NCBI RefSeq assembly: GCF_004366355.1
Contig: NZ_SODV01000002.1
Coordinates: 2,210,768 to 2,274,767 of the forward strand
Origin: Dinghuibacter silviterrae
GTDB taxonomy: Bacteria; Bacteroidota; Bacteroidia; Chitinophagales; Chitinophagaceae
Reading direction: 5' to 3'
DNA: 64,000 nucleotides
Shown in pieces: positions 42,922-53,052 of this stretch. The number at the start of each line of letters is the position of its first letter. Within the stretch, counting starts at the first letter, position 1. The position numbers and the translations under genes were made by a program. A model generated the notes under the pieces. It did not search any database and was not told the origin of the DNA. It saw nothing but the letters and a program-made list of their open reading frames with translations.

Positions 42922-44367
42922 ATGAGACGCCGCACCAAATTGCTTGTGTTATACACTTTGCTCCTTTCCTGCCGTGCTTTCGCCCAGGATACCTCCACCC
43001 TGAAAAACGTCGATCTAAGCCAGGTCAGCGGGCATACCTTACAAAAGCTCAATACCCAATACGCGGCCATGGGCAATCAGGTCAGCCGCCAGTCCGGTAA
43101 GCTTTTGTCGGCCTGCCTGCAAAAAGAACAAAGCCTGGAAAAAAAGGTTTCCCAGACCGACACCAACAAAGCGAAGCAGGTCTTCACCGGCGTTCAGCAG
43201 CAATACCAGCAGTTGCAGAGCAAAATGCAAAGCTTATCGGCCAGTTCGGTGACGGAGAAGTTCCCCCTGAAGCAATATATCCCCCGCCTGGACAGCCTGC
43301 AGACCACCCTGGCGTTCCTTTCCCAAAAGGGAGCGAATATCCCGGCCGGAAAGCTCCAACAGCTCCAGCAGCTCAGCGGGTCCGTACAGTTGTTGGAGGC
43401 CAAGCTGCAGATGGCCGGTCAAATACAGAATTTCGTCCAGCAGCGGGAACAGCAATTGACGAGTGCGTTGCCCACAGTCAATGTGTCGGGCATGACCCAG
43501 CAAGCCTATTATTACCAGCAGCAGATCGGACAGTACAAGGCTGCCCTGAACGATCCCAAGAAAATGGAAGAAGCGCTTTTGTCGACGGTAAGCCGGCTGC
43601 CCGTCTTCCAACATTATATGCAACAAAACAGTTACCTGGCGATGCTCTACCCCACTCCGCAAGGGGCGGGCACACCGGTGGCTTTGGCCGGGCTGCAAAG
43701 CAGGGCCCAGGTGCTGACGGCTGTGCGGGCAAAGATCCCGGCCCAGACGGAAGGGGGTGATCCTTCCCAATTCCTGCAGGGCCAGTTACAACAGGCCCAG
43801 TCGCAGTTGGGCGCGCTGAAGGACAAGCTGAGCGGCCTGGGGATCAATACGGGGGGCAGTAACAGTATGATCATGCCCGCGTACACGCCCAACACCCAGC
43901 ATGGGAAGACCTTTTTCAAGCGTATCGAGATTGGATTGACGTTCCAGAACAATCCCGGGACCACCCTTTTGCCCCAAATGACCATTTTCGGCCTTACGGC
44001 GGGGTATAAGTTCAGCGACCGGGTGACGGCCGGTCTGGGCGTGGTATACCAGTTGGGATTGGGCAACGGGCTCACCGATCTGCAACTGAGCAATCAGGGG
44101 GCCGGGCTCCGGAGCTTTGTGGACATCAAGGCTAAAGGGAGCATCTGGGTGACGGGTGGTTTCGAATACAATTATATGCAGCAGTTCTCCAGCCTGCATA
44201 CCCTCTACGATATCAATCTTTGGCAAAAGAGCGCCTTGCTCGGGTTGACCAAAAAGATCAAGATCGGCAAAACCCAGAATTCCCTTTCCCTGCTCTACGA
44301 CTTTCTGGCGGCCAGCCAGGTACCCAAGGGGCAGTCCATTGTTTTCCGTATTGGCTATACCTTCTAA
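42922..44367 (+). CDS. Secreted coiled-coil protein with C-terminal beta-barrel, RHS partner
   Basis: A 481-residue protein of unrecognised family. Signal peptide (ending CRAFA-Q, about 21); a long helical, Gln/Leu-rich stretch (about 40-305) with coiled-coil character (LQKEQSLEKKV, QQQYQQLQSKMQ, LQQLQQLSGSVQLLEAKLQ); then from about 330 alternating beta-strands (IEIGLTFQNN, MTIFGLTAGYKFSDRVTAGLGVVY, SIWVTGGFEYNY) ending in ...VFRIGYTF. The terminal Phe is the outer-membrane barrel insertion signal. The stop codon overlaps the next start as TAATG. It is the first gene of the RHS operon, and may form the outer-membrane exit or anchor of the RHS protein (inference from order and fold only). Confidence 0.7.
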   Translation: MRRRTKLLVLYTLLLSCRAFAQDTSTLKNVDLSQVSGHTLQKLNTQYAAMGNQVSRQSGKLLSACLQKEQSLEKKVSQTDTNKAKQVFTGVQQQYQQLQSKMQSLSASSVTEKFPLKQYIPRLDSLQTTLAFLSQKGANIPAGKLQQLQQLSGSVQLLEAKLQMAGQIQNFVQQREQQLTSALPTVNVSGMTQQAYYYQQQIGQYKAALNDPKKMEEALLSTVSRLPVFQHYMQQNSYLAMLYPTPQGAGTPVALAGLQSRAQVLTAVRAKIPAQTEGGDPSQFLQGQLQQAQSQLGALKDKLSGLGINTGGSNSMIMPAYTPNTQHGKTFFKRIEIGLTFQNNPGTTLLPQMTIFGLTAGYKFSDRVTAGLGVVYQLGLGNGLTDLQLSNQGAGLRSFVDIKAKGSIWVTGGFEYNYMQQFSSLHTLYDINLWQKSALLGLTKKIKIGKTQNSLSLLYDFLAASQVPKGQSIVFRIGYTF

Positions 44368-47300
44368 TGCACATAATGTATCCTGCTATGTTCCGCAACT
44401 CGGCTTTCAGAGCGCTAGGGCTTTTTTCGGGAATATTTTGTTTTTCCCTTGCATCCGCCCAAGTCGAAACCAGCAATTCGCAAATAGAATGGTCGGCCAA
44501 CCTGTCGGCCTCCAACAGCCTGATGTCCATGGGCGTGTCCAGGGACAGCGTGTCGGTCGATCAGTTTACAGGGATGGCAACGGCGCTCATTCCCCTTTGC
44601 ACCCTGAGCGGGATCGACCTTTCTGTCCCTGTCGGTTTGGCCTATACCAGCGGGAACGGGGTGCGGGTTCAGGACTTTGCGTCGGACGTCGGTCTGGGCT
44701 GGCAGCTCAACGCTGGCGGCAGTATCACCCGCACGGTCCGGGGACTTCCCGACGAACAGGATTACGGATATATCGGCATCGTGCCCAACAATACGGTGAA
44801 CCAACCTCCGATGGGCCAGGTGATCAACAGTTGGTTGGGAAGCAACCAGGCGCTCACCACGGACGAACAACGAGCGATTGGAGGTTCCGGTGCACCAGGG
44901 AGCGAAGCCACGGAAGATTGCGAGCCGGATCTTTTTTACGTATCCACCCCGTACTTTTCCTTTCAGTTTGTCTTCGACCAAAATGGGAATCCTGTCTTCT
45001 CCAATAACTATGGATTCAAGGTCATAGCCAACAACTTTTACCTTACTCCGAATAACTATGGCACAACCTCTTTCGAGGTCATCGACGACAGGGGAAACCA
45101 ATATTATTTCGGGGCCAACCAGAACGACGTCCAGAACGTGCAAACCACTTTGTTTTCCCCGACCGTCTATACTTTTCCAACGACCTGGTACCTGGATAAA
45201 ATAGTGACCTTTAATTCCAAGGAAACCATTACCCTGACCTACCTCCACGGGTCCGCCAACGATGCCCAGAACCACTATATGGCAGGGAACTCTTATTATT
45301 GTAACACCACGGACAATCCTCCCCTGGTGACCGGGCTCATCCAGGGCGATGCCACGCCCCAGGTGACCACCCTCATCCCGCCTGTGTACGTGAGCACCAT
45401 TACATCTTCCCAGGGACAAGTGACCTTTAATTATGCATGGGACCGAAAGGACGACGCCAACGCGGCCAGGTTGTCCAGTGTTGTGTTGACAGGCTATGAC
45501 CCGCTAAGCGGCGCGTATGACAATACGCTGCGGACGTATGCCTTGAATTATACATACTTCAACCAGGCTTCGGGAGATCCCAATCAAATGAGGCTCCAAC
45601 TGGAAAATGTCCTTTTGGAGGACAACAACCCGCAGGACCCGCCGATCCCCCTGGCGACGTTTGGTTATTATACCACCTATAACCTTCCTTCCCGGACGGC
45701 GTACTATGCTGCGGACTATTTTGGGTTCTACAACAACGGGACGGTGGCGTCCACGATGACCTACCCTTCCTCCGGAAAAGCGCCCAATATGCCCTACACC
45801 GAAGCGGACATCCTGACGGATGTCAATGACGTTTTTGGCGGGAACTGGCATTTTACATACGAATCCAACATGGCCAACAACCTGGGTACGGCGGTATCGG
45901 TGGATGGCATCAGGGTAAACCAATTGTCCCACAACCTGGCTACCGGGGAGAGCCTTACCAAAAGCTACAGCTACCTCACCTCCGGTAACTTTTCTTCGGG
46001 ACAGTTGAGGGTAACTCCCTACAATGTCACCTATGTTTCCCAAACAACGGGTGGGTCGAGTAACGCTTTTTATACCTTCTCGGAAACGCCCTATATACTA
46101 TACGACCCTTATGGAAATTTCGTGACGTATTCCACCGTAAAGGTCACGGATCAGGACGGGGGATCTACCGTCACCAATTTTACCAATTACCCGGATCAGT
46201 CGGATGCCCAGGGCTTAGGCACCTTGTATGAGCTCGACCCGATGACCAGCAATGCGTACAAACGGGGTTTGCTGTTGTCCCAGTACATCTATAACGCTGC
46301 CGGTACACTGTTGGAATCGGTGCAAAATACCTATGCTTCCCAACTTTCGCAGGTCGGACAGGCGGCCTGGGGTTGGCACCAGGTCAACTATTGGTATTAT
46401 CTCTTAGGTTCGACGGGCTATGTCAATTATGACAATCCTTTATCGGGCGCCTACCACACCAATGTGGATAATTTTGCCCTGACCACCACCGTAGCGACGA
46501 AATATGACATGGTCAATTCGGGCAACACCCTGGTAACGACCACCTCGTATACGTATAGCCCCAATGACCTGAGCCTGGTGCACCAGATCACCACTACGAA
46601 TTCCAAGGGCAATACTTTTACCCGGACGATCTACCACCCGGGTGACGCAGCAATACCGATGGTAGCCAACCAGGCGGAGAGCAACACCATCACCGCGATG
46701 GCAACCCCGGCGGTGAACAATCTGGCGGCTGTCATACATCAAACCGATTCGACGAATACCGTAGTTACAGATGTCCATAATACCTATATCTCCGCGCTGA
46801 ATCAGAATATTTACCTGGGAACCTCGACGCAATATGTGAACAAGGCCGCCGGGAGACAAAAGAACTACTTCTTTGATCAATCGGCGTCGGATCTGCTTTC
46901 TTCCTATATGACCAACGGCATGCCGGTATCCTCCTCTTATGGGTACAATGGATCTTTTGTTGTGGCGAAGGTCAACAACGGCACCTCCACTACCGCGCAG
47001 TCGACCCATACGCTGACCTCCGACCTGTATTGTTCGTCCACCACCCCCCTGTCGATCACGATGGGCTACGCGGGAACGGTGACACTCGCCCTGGTGTACA
47101 CCAACCTTCCGGGCTCCGGGACTTACAATACAACGGTCAATTTTTCCTATACCGGGCCAACCTCGGGCAGCGGTTGCCTGTGTACCTCCTCGAACAGTTC
47201 CTGCGGGAGCTGCGGCGGAAGCTCGCTTACGCTGAGCCTGCTCAAAGGCACCTATCAAATATCCGTCACCTCCTATACCAATACGGCAACGGGGACGACC

Positions 47301-48053
47301 AATCCTTTCATACAAGCCACCTATCCGGGGCCGGTTACGAACACCCTTACGACCGGGTTCTTCTTTGAGGGATTCGAGCAAAACCACGCCGCCACCCTGG
47401 GGAGCGCCCATACCGGTAATGCTTATTATAACGGCAATGATACGGTTACCTGGCAACCGCCGGACAGCAGAACCTACCTTATTCAATGGTGGAACCTTTC
47501 CGGCGGCACCTGGAACTTCAACCAAACCAACTATACACCCAATAAAGTGTTGACCGGCCCGGTGGATGACATCCGCATTTTCCCCTCCGACGCCCAGATG
47601 ACCACCTATACCTACACGCCGATGGTGGGCAAAACCTCCGAGACGGATCCCGCCGGACATTCCGTCAACTATACGTACGATGCCTTTGGAAGGCCACAGC
47701 TGGTGATGGACCAGGACCATAATATCCTCAAAGACTATGCGTACAGCTATGGCTCCCAATCCCAGCTTGCCCGGATCATATTGACCAACAACACGAGCTA
47801 TACGACGACCCCCGACATCATCAACCTGACGATAGACAACAATACCTACTCCTTCCCGGCCAGCAACAGCCTTGGGTCGGTGGTGGAAGGGTATATTCCT
47901 TATGGTACGCACCTGTTCACCTTTTCCTGCACCAGTGCCAACAACGACAACCCGTCATCCATCCAGTATACGATGAACGGGACCGCCGTCCCCTGTACGA
48001 CTTCCCAGACGGCATTTACGGTGAACGGAGACATCAACATCATTGCCCATTAA
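44367..48053 (+). CDS. Large secreted YD/RHS-related protein (N-half partner)
   Basis: About 1228 residues with signal peptide (FRNSAFRALGLFSGIFCFSLASAQ, quoted in part). The N-terminal ~150 residues (QFTGMATALIPLC, GLAYTSGNGVRVQDFASDVGLGWQL) match the N-part of Bacteroidetes YD/RHS-type cell-surface proteins. A Cys/Ser-rich loop (CLCTSSNSSCGSCGG) lies near 47200, followed by a jelly-roll-like segment (FFFEGFEQ...AHTGNAYY). The end contains one clear YD repeat (DPAGHSVNYTYDAFGRPQLV). It lacks the RHS core and toxin tip, which are in the next gene. ATG 44367 is chosen because of the TAATG coupling; ATGs at 44376 and 44388 are alternatives. Coupled to the core gene by 6 bases. Confidence 0.75.
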   Translation: MHIMYPAMFRNSAFRALGLFSGIFCFSLASAQVETSNSQIEWSANLSASNSLMSMGVSRDSVSVDQFTGMATALIPLCTLSGIDLSVPVGLAYTSGNGVRVQDFASDVGLGWQLNAGGSITRTVRGLPDEQDYGYIGIVPNNTVNQPPMGQVINSWLGSNQALTTDEQRAIGGSGAPGSEATEDCEPDLFYVSTPYFSFQFVFDQNGNPVFSNNYGFKVIANNFYLTPNNYGTTSFEVIDDRGNQYYFGANQNDVQNVQTTLFSPTVYTFPTTWYLDKIVTFNSKETITLTYLHGSANDAQNHYMAGNSYYCNTTDNPPLVTGLIQGDATPQVTTLIPPVYVSTITSSQGQVTFNYAWDRKDDANAARLSSVVLTGYDPLSGAYDNTLRTYALNYTYFNQASGDPNQMRLQLENVLLEDNNPQDPPIPLATFGYYTTYNLPSRTAYYAADYFGFYNNGTVASTMTYPSSGKAPNMPYTEADILTDVNDVFGGNWHFTYESNMANNLGTAVSVDGIRVNQLSHNLATGESLTKSYSYLTSGNFSSGQLRVTPYNVTYVSQTTGGSSNAFYTFSETPYILYDPYGNFVTYSTVKVTDQDGGSTVTNFTNYPDQSDAQGLGTLYELDPMTSNAYKRGLLLSQYIYNAAGTLLESVQNTYASQLSQVGQAAWGWHQVNYWYYLLGSTGYVNYDNPLSGAYHTNVDNFALTTTVATKYDMVNSGNTLVTTTSYTYSPNDLSLVHQITTTNSKGNTFTRTIYHPGDAAIPMVANQAESNTITAMATPAVNNLAAVIHQTDSTNTVVTDVHNTYISALNQNIYLGTSTQYVNKAAGRQKNYFFDQSASDLLSSYMTNGMPVSSSYGYNGSFVVAKVNNGTSTTAQSTHTLTSDLYCSSTTPLSITMGYAGTVTLALVYTNLPGSGTYNTTVNFSYTGPTSGSGCLCTSSNSSCGSCGGSSLTLSLLKGTYQISVTSYTNTATGTTNPFIQATYPGPVTNTLTTGFFFEGFEQNHAATLGSAHTGNAYYNGNDTVTWQPPDSRTYLIQWWNLSGGTWNFNQTNYTPNKVLTGPVDDIRIFPSDAQMTTYTYTPMVGKTSETDPAGHSVNYTYDAFGRPQLVMDQDHNILKDYAYSYGSQSQLARIILTNNTSYTTTPDIINLTIDNNTYSFPASNSLGSVVEGYIPYGTHLFTFSCTSANNDNPSSIQYTMNGTAVPCTTSQTAFTVNGDINIIAH

Positions 48054-48059
48054 AAAGCC

Positions 48060-51000
48060 ATGCCTGATTTTATGAAACACTCCATCTTCCTCCTGGTTCT
48101 GGGCATCGTCGTATGGGGCCCGCTCTCTGCGCAGCGGACCCCCAACAGGCCCACGGCGGCCGGCCAGGTGCCCGCCGCGACCGGCACCGTGGGTGTCAAT
48201 ACGGTGCAGAGTATCGTCAACCCTTACCCCGGCACGGAATTGCTCACCCAGACGACAACATGGCAACCCAAACAACCGTTTTCCACGGAATCCAGCGTCA
48301 GCGCGTCCTCCAACACGGTCCTCCAGGTCCAAAAAGTGATCCGGTTTACCGATGGGCTGGGCCGCCCTGTGCAGGTGGTGAGCTGGCAGGCTTCCCCGAC
48401 CGGCAATGATATTGTACTGCCCATTTATTACACTTCCACCGGCACCGATGAATACAAATATCTCCCCTATGCGGATAACACAGGGACCGGTCAGTTCCAG
48501 TACACGGCCTTTGCGGACCAGCAGAACTTTTACAACAGCACCTATCCGGCGAGCGAGCCGGCGATGCAGGGGGAAAAATATTATTATGAGCACCTCGACT
48601 ATGAAAAATCGCCCCTGAAAAGGGTAACGGCGGACTACGCCCCGGGCAACAGCTGGGCGGGAAGTGAGGGCGGGACCACGCCGGCGGGCAAACTGATTCA
48701 ATATTCGGTGAACACCACCGCGGATCAGGTATACGTATGGAACATCGCCCCTGCCTACACCCTCGCCTATTCCTTTAGCGATGTGGGCGCCTTTACACCG
48801 CAAGCCAGCACCACGTATGCGCAAGGGACCCTGACGAAGACCATCACTACCGATGAAAACGGCAACCAGGTCGTTCAATTCTACGACACCAACCAGAAGC
48901 TGGTTCTCCAGAAGCAGCAAACCGGGGCCGTCAGCTCCAGCGCCCCGTATCAGAATTGGTCTTGCACCTACTATGTGTACGACGACATCGGGAACCTCTA
49001 TTGTACCATTACGCCCAAGGCCGTTGCGCAAATGGTGGCGGGCTCTTCCTGGAGCCTGACGTCCGTCATGATCAGCGACCTTTGCTTCTGGTATGTCTAT
49101 GATGTAAGGGGCAGGACTATCGCCGAAAAAGCACCCGGTGCCGGGTGGTCCTACATCATTTACGATACCCGGGACCGGCCGGTATTCACCCAGGACCCCA
49201 ACCAGGGCAACCTGAATGAATGGCGTTTTACCTTGTACGATAACCAGGATCGTCCGGCGGAAACCGGGATGATGCAATATGCCGCGACACCGGCGACCTT
49301 GCAAGGACTGGTGAACAACCTCACCAGCAGTTTAACCACGGTCATCAATACCGTGAATACGACGGCACAGGTCCCGCCCACCCTTGTCGTCAGCCAGCCG
49401 GACCCCACCAGGTCCGTATATACGGCTACCGGTTCGGTCGTCTGTGAACCAGGGTTTTCGATCACTGCGCCGGCGAACGGTACGGCAGTAAACATCCAGA
49501 TTACGGCGGACCCCACGATCACGACCAGCACATCGACCCAGACGATCAACTACAGCCCCCTTTCCATATCGGGCGCCAGTTATACACCGCTGACGATGTC
49601 CTACTATGACAACTACAATCAGTCGTCATCGGCCGTCGGCTTCACGGCGGCATACAACAGTAACCTGACGGGAGGAAGTAACCCCGCCGCCACCCTGGTG
49701 GCGCAGCCCGGTGCCTACAGTCCCCAGATCCAAGGCATGGTAACCGGTGGAAAGGTGATTGCCCTGGAGAATCCGGCCACCTTTGCCGGTCTGAGTACGG
49801 GCAACTGGATGGAAACGGCAAAATACTATGACAGCAAAGGAAGGACGATCGAGTCCGTTTCTGAAAACTACAAAGGAGGGATCGATACCTATCTTGCCGG
49901 CTATAATTTCAGTGGGGATGTCGTTTATACCTACCTGAACCACAATAATCCCCTGGGAAACATCAGCAACTTCGGGGAACTCACCTCTAACAACTATGAT
50001 GCCGGGGGAAGGCTGACCTCCGTCACCAAGATGCTGAATGGGAACACCGCCACATTAAGGACCATTTTAACCAACAAGTACGACGCGCTGGGCAGATTGC
50101 AAAACCGCGAGATCGGCGAGCAGACCAGCCTTCCGACGACGGCAGGTGCCTTCCCCTCCCCTACGCCCGGAACTTTTCTGGAAAACGAGAACTATGCCTA
50201 TAATATCCGGGGGTGGTTAAAGGGGATCAATTGGAACTATCCTTCCAGCGGCCCTACCACCTCCCAGGTGAATACTCAGAATACGGCAAATTACCAGTGG
50301 GTAGGCGAAGACCTGGGCTATGACTATGGATACGCCAATGGAAGTACCGCCGCCAACCAATTCAACGGCGACCTCTCGGGGATGAAATGGATGAGCGGCG
50401 GGGACCTGAGTGAGCGCGTCTACGCCTATGCCTATGACCCTTCGAACCGGTTGTTGAATGCGGACTTTGCACAAAATTTCGGGTCCGGGACCACGGAGAA
50501 CTGGCTGAACACCGACCCCAACAACAGCAAGTTCCAAATCGATTATAGTGTGGCCGTCGGCAGCAGCAGCATCCCCGCCTACGACGCGAATGGCAATATC
50601 GGCTACCTGCAACAAAATGGGATGTACAACAACGGGACCGCCTTTGTCAGCAACAGCATCGACCAGATCACATACCAATATACCCAAACGAACAGCACAA
50701 ACGTACTCCTGTCCGCAACCGACGCGAACTCCACCAATACCCTCCAATACAACCTGGGGAACTTTATCGACAACAATTCCGGCAACAACGACTATTTGTA
50801 CGACGGCAACGGCAACCTCACCCAGGATCTGAACAAGCGCATCACCCTCACCTACAATTTCCTCAACCAGCCCTACCAGATCGCTTTCACCAACGCTAAC
50901 GGCTCCGCCAAAGGTACCCTGACCTATATCTACGATGCGGTGGGCAATAAGTTGGAAACGAGGGTCAACGAGCTTCCCTCTTCTACCAACAACAACGCAA

Positions 51001-53042
51001 CGATCCTGACGACGGTCTCTTACGTGAGCGGCTTTCAATACAAAAACAACGTACTGCAGTTTTTATCCCAGGAGCTGGGACAGATCCGCCCCCAAAGGGA
51101 CCCATACGGGAACCTGCTGGGGTATGATTATGATTACTTCCTGAAAGACCACCTGGGCAATATCCGCTCCATCGTTACGGACCAGCAGCAGCAGGACATC
51201 TATCCCGCGGCAACCCTGGAGGGGGGAGCCACCGGACTGACCAGCAGCAGCTCTGCGGTGTACGTGGAAAACAGCTACTATACCATCAACGGGGGCGATA
51301 TCTTCCCTTCCAATGAAGTCACCGGGATCACCAGCTACTGGAATAAGAACGGGGGAGATGCCGCGGCAGATCCACCGGTCAACCCGAACCCCAACTCCAA
51401 CGTGACGGCCACCAGCCAGTACGTATACGAACTGAGCGGCGCGGCGGGCAGCACCACGCAAACCGGGTTGGGCATCACCCTTCGGGTCATGGCGGGTGAC
51501 CAGGTCAGCGTATTCGGCAAAAGCTATTACAACCTGAATGCCCTGTCCCAGCCCTATAATCCCCTGCCAGTAGCCACCATTATCGCCTCCATGCTGGGAA
51601 CGCCCCAGGGCGCTTCGATCACCGCCGGGGATGGCATTACCAGCACCATGATCAACGCCAACAGCGAGGCCACGGGTCCCATCGCCTTGCTCCAGGCCGC
51701 ACAGGCGACGGCCACTTCCAACAGCACTACCTCCACCTTCGCGCCGCCCCGCGCCTACATCAATTATATTTTATTCGATAATAATTTCAACGTCAAAGGC
51801 TACGGAACCGATCCCGTAGGGTCGGAAGGCGTGGTGAAAGACTATTCTTCGGACGCCGTTTTGCAGAATATCCCGATAAAATTCAGCGGCTATATTTACG
51901 TCTATTGTAGCAATGAATCGCAGGTGCCCGTGTATTTTGACAACCTGCAGGTAGTGGCCAACCACGGCCCCCTGGTCGAGGAGAATCAATACTATCCAGC
52001 CGGCCTGATGATGGCGGGGATCAGCTCCAGGGCCCTGAATTTCGGGGGCGTGCCGAACTACCTCAAGTACCAGGGCAAAGAGTTGCAGGACGGAGAATTT
52101 AGTGACGGCAGCGGCTTGAAAGCCCATGACTTCAATGCCCGGTTTTACGACCACCAACTGGGTGTCTGGCACAATCAGGACCCCGATCAGCAGTTCTCCA
52201 GCCCTTACCTGGCCATGGCCAACAACTGGCCACAGAACATCGATCCAACAGGGAGGGGAAGCTCGTTCCTTAATATTGCTTTAGAGGTTGTCGTGACGGC
52301 GGCTTTAGCTTATTTTGGTTTGGACATCTTTGGAACATCGGGTCAAATTTTAGGCGACGTGGGCATCGCCTCCAACAGCGTCGCGGCAACCGCTATATAC
52401 GGTGGATTGTTAGGTGCGGCCAAGGCGGGAGCGTTGGATATTAAGAACCAGTTATTTAGCGGTCAGAGTTATGGGCTCTCCAATTACTTCGAGGCCATTG
52501 GACTGGGCGCTTTGGAGGGGTCAATCACTAAGTCAGGTGGGTACGGCCTCCTCGATGGCGGGGAGCAATGGCAGAATATTTTATATAGTGTAATTAAGGA
52601 GACAGGGGGAGCGGTCGTTTCCAATGTGGAGAAAAATCAAAATATGTTCTATAATTTGCCGGTGCCCCTAGGACCCGTGGAGGTTAATTTCAGTGGAGGG
52701 AGGCCCTGTCTTGAACTGAATGAATATAATTTGTTATCGGCCGGAATGTTTTTAAACGCAGTCACGGCGCCAGGTGATTTTTCCAATATAGGGCTGACGA
52801 ATACCCTGAATTTTGCATCCCCCTCCGTTAACGGTAATTCCGGAATACTTGACAACCTCGATGGTTGGCTTCGGAGTTGGAATTTGAGCGGAGGGAATAT
52901 TTTTGGCCACGATTTAGGAGGCCTTTTGGACTTGGCGGCTAAACAGGGAGGGCTTGCCCTGACGGATGCGATGATTGATCAGGAATATTATCCAATGTAT
53001 TCAACCTCGGTGCTGTTGTCCTTCATGAACGCATTACCATAG
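48060..53042 (+). CDS. DUF6443 / RHS-repeat core protein with variable C-terminal tip
   Basis: A 1660-residue exported RHS protein (signal ending PLSA-Q, about 25). DUF6443 (about 30-150, FTDGLGRPVQVVSWQASP), then YD/RHS repeats, then the RHS core end: ARFYDHQLGVWHNQDPDQQ, SPYLAMANNWPQNIDPTGRG (each a family landmark). After DPTGRG the remaining ~260 residues (about 1400-1660) are unrelated to the core, begin with a hydrophobic stretch (LEVVVTAALAYFGL), and are encoded by visibly AT-richer DNA. In known RHS proteins this is the toxin or effector domain, released by cleavage and different between strains. I do not recognise its activity. Confidence 0.85.
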   Translation: MPDFMKHSIFLLVLGIVVWGPLSAQRTPNRPTAAGQVPAATGTVGVNTVQSIVNPYPGTELLTQTTTWQPKQPFSTESSVSASSNTVLQVQKVIRFTDGLGRPVQVVSWQASPTGNDIVLPIYYTSTGTDEYKYLPYADNTGTGQFQYTAFADQQNFYNSTYPASEPAMQGEKYYYEHLDYEKSPLKRVTADYAPGNSWAGSEGGTTPAGKLIQYSVNTTADQVYVWNIAPAYTLAYSFSDVGAFTPQASTTYAQGTLTKTITTDENGNQVVQFYDTNQKLVLQKQQTGAVSSSAPYQNWSCTYYVYDDIGNLYCTITPKAVAQMVAGSSWSLTSVMISDLCFWYVYDVRGRTIAEKAPGAGWSYIIYDTRDRPVFTQDPNQGNLNEWRFTLYDNQDRPAETGMMQYAATPATLQGLVNNLTSSLTTVINTVNTTAQVPPTLVVSQPDPTRSVYTATGSVVCEPGFSITAPANGTAVNIQITADPTITTSTSTQTINYSPLSISGASYTPLTMSYYDNYNQSSSAVGFTAAYNSNLTGGSNPAATLVAQPGAYSPQIQGMVTGGKVIALENPATFAGLSTGNWMETAKYYDSKGRTIESVSENYKGGIDTYLAGYNFSGDVVYTYLNHNNPLGNISNFGELTSNNYDAGGRLTSVTKMLNGNTATLRTILTNKYDALGRLQNREIGEQTSLPTTAGAFPSPTPGTFLENENYAYNIRGWLKGINWNYPSSGPTTSQVNTQNTANYQWVGEDLGYDYGYANGSTAANQFNGDLSGMKWMSGGDLSERVYAYAYDPSNRLLNADFAQNFGSGTTENWLNTDPNNSKFQIDYSVAVGSSSIPAYDANGNIGYLQQNGMYNNGTAFVSNSIDQITYQYTQTNSTNVLLSATDANSTNTLQYNLGNFIDNNSGNNDYLYDGNGNLTQDLNKRITLTYNFLNQPYQIAFTNANGSAKGTLTYIYDAVGNKLETRVNELPSSTNNNATILTTVSYVSGFQYKNNVLQFLSQELGQIRPQRDPYGNLLGYDYDYFLKDHLGNIRSIVTDQQQQDIYPAATLEGGATGLTSSSSAVYVENSYYTINGGDIFPSNEVTGITSYWNKNGGDAAADPPVNPNPNSNVTATSQYVYELSGAAGSTTQTGLGITLRVMAGDQVSVFGKSYYNLNALSQPYNPLPVATIIASMLGTPQGASITAGDGITSTMINANSEATGPIALLQAAQATATSNSTTSTFAPPRAYINYILFDNNFNVKGYGTDPVGSEGVVKDYSSDAVLQNIPIKFSGYIYVYCSNESQVPVYFDNLQVVANHGPLVEENQYYPAGLMMAGISSRALNFGGVPNYLKYQGKELQDGEFSDGSGLKAHDFNARFYDHQLGVWHNQDPDQQFSSPYLAMANNWPQNIDPTGRGSSFLNIALEVVVTAALAYFGLDIFGTSGQILGDVGIASNSVAATAIYGGLLGAAKAGALDIKNQLFSGQSYGLSNYFEAIGLGALEGSITKSGGYGLLDGGEQWQNILYSVIKETGGAVVSNVEKNQNMFYNLPVPLGPVEVNFSGGRPCLELNEYNLLSAGMFLNAVTAPGDFSNIGLTNTLNFASPSVNGNSGILDNLDGWLRSWNLSGGNIFGHDLGGLLDLAAKQGGLALTDAMIDQEYYPMYSTSVLLSFMNALP

Positions 53043-53052
53043 ATAGCATACT

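Noticed and set aside
46440-49304. Two long minus-strand frames (490 and 449 codons) opposite the RHS genes
   Set aside because: Antisense shadows with repeats of Gly/Arg/Val/Ile caused by the coding strand's Tyr/Thr/Asn-rich codons.
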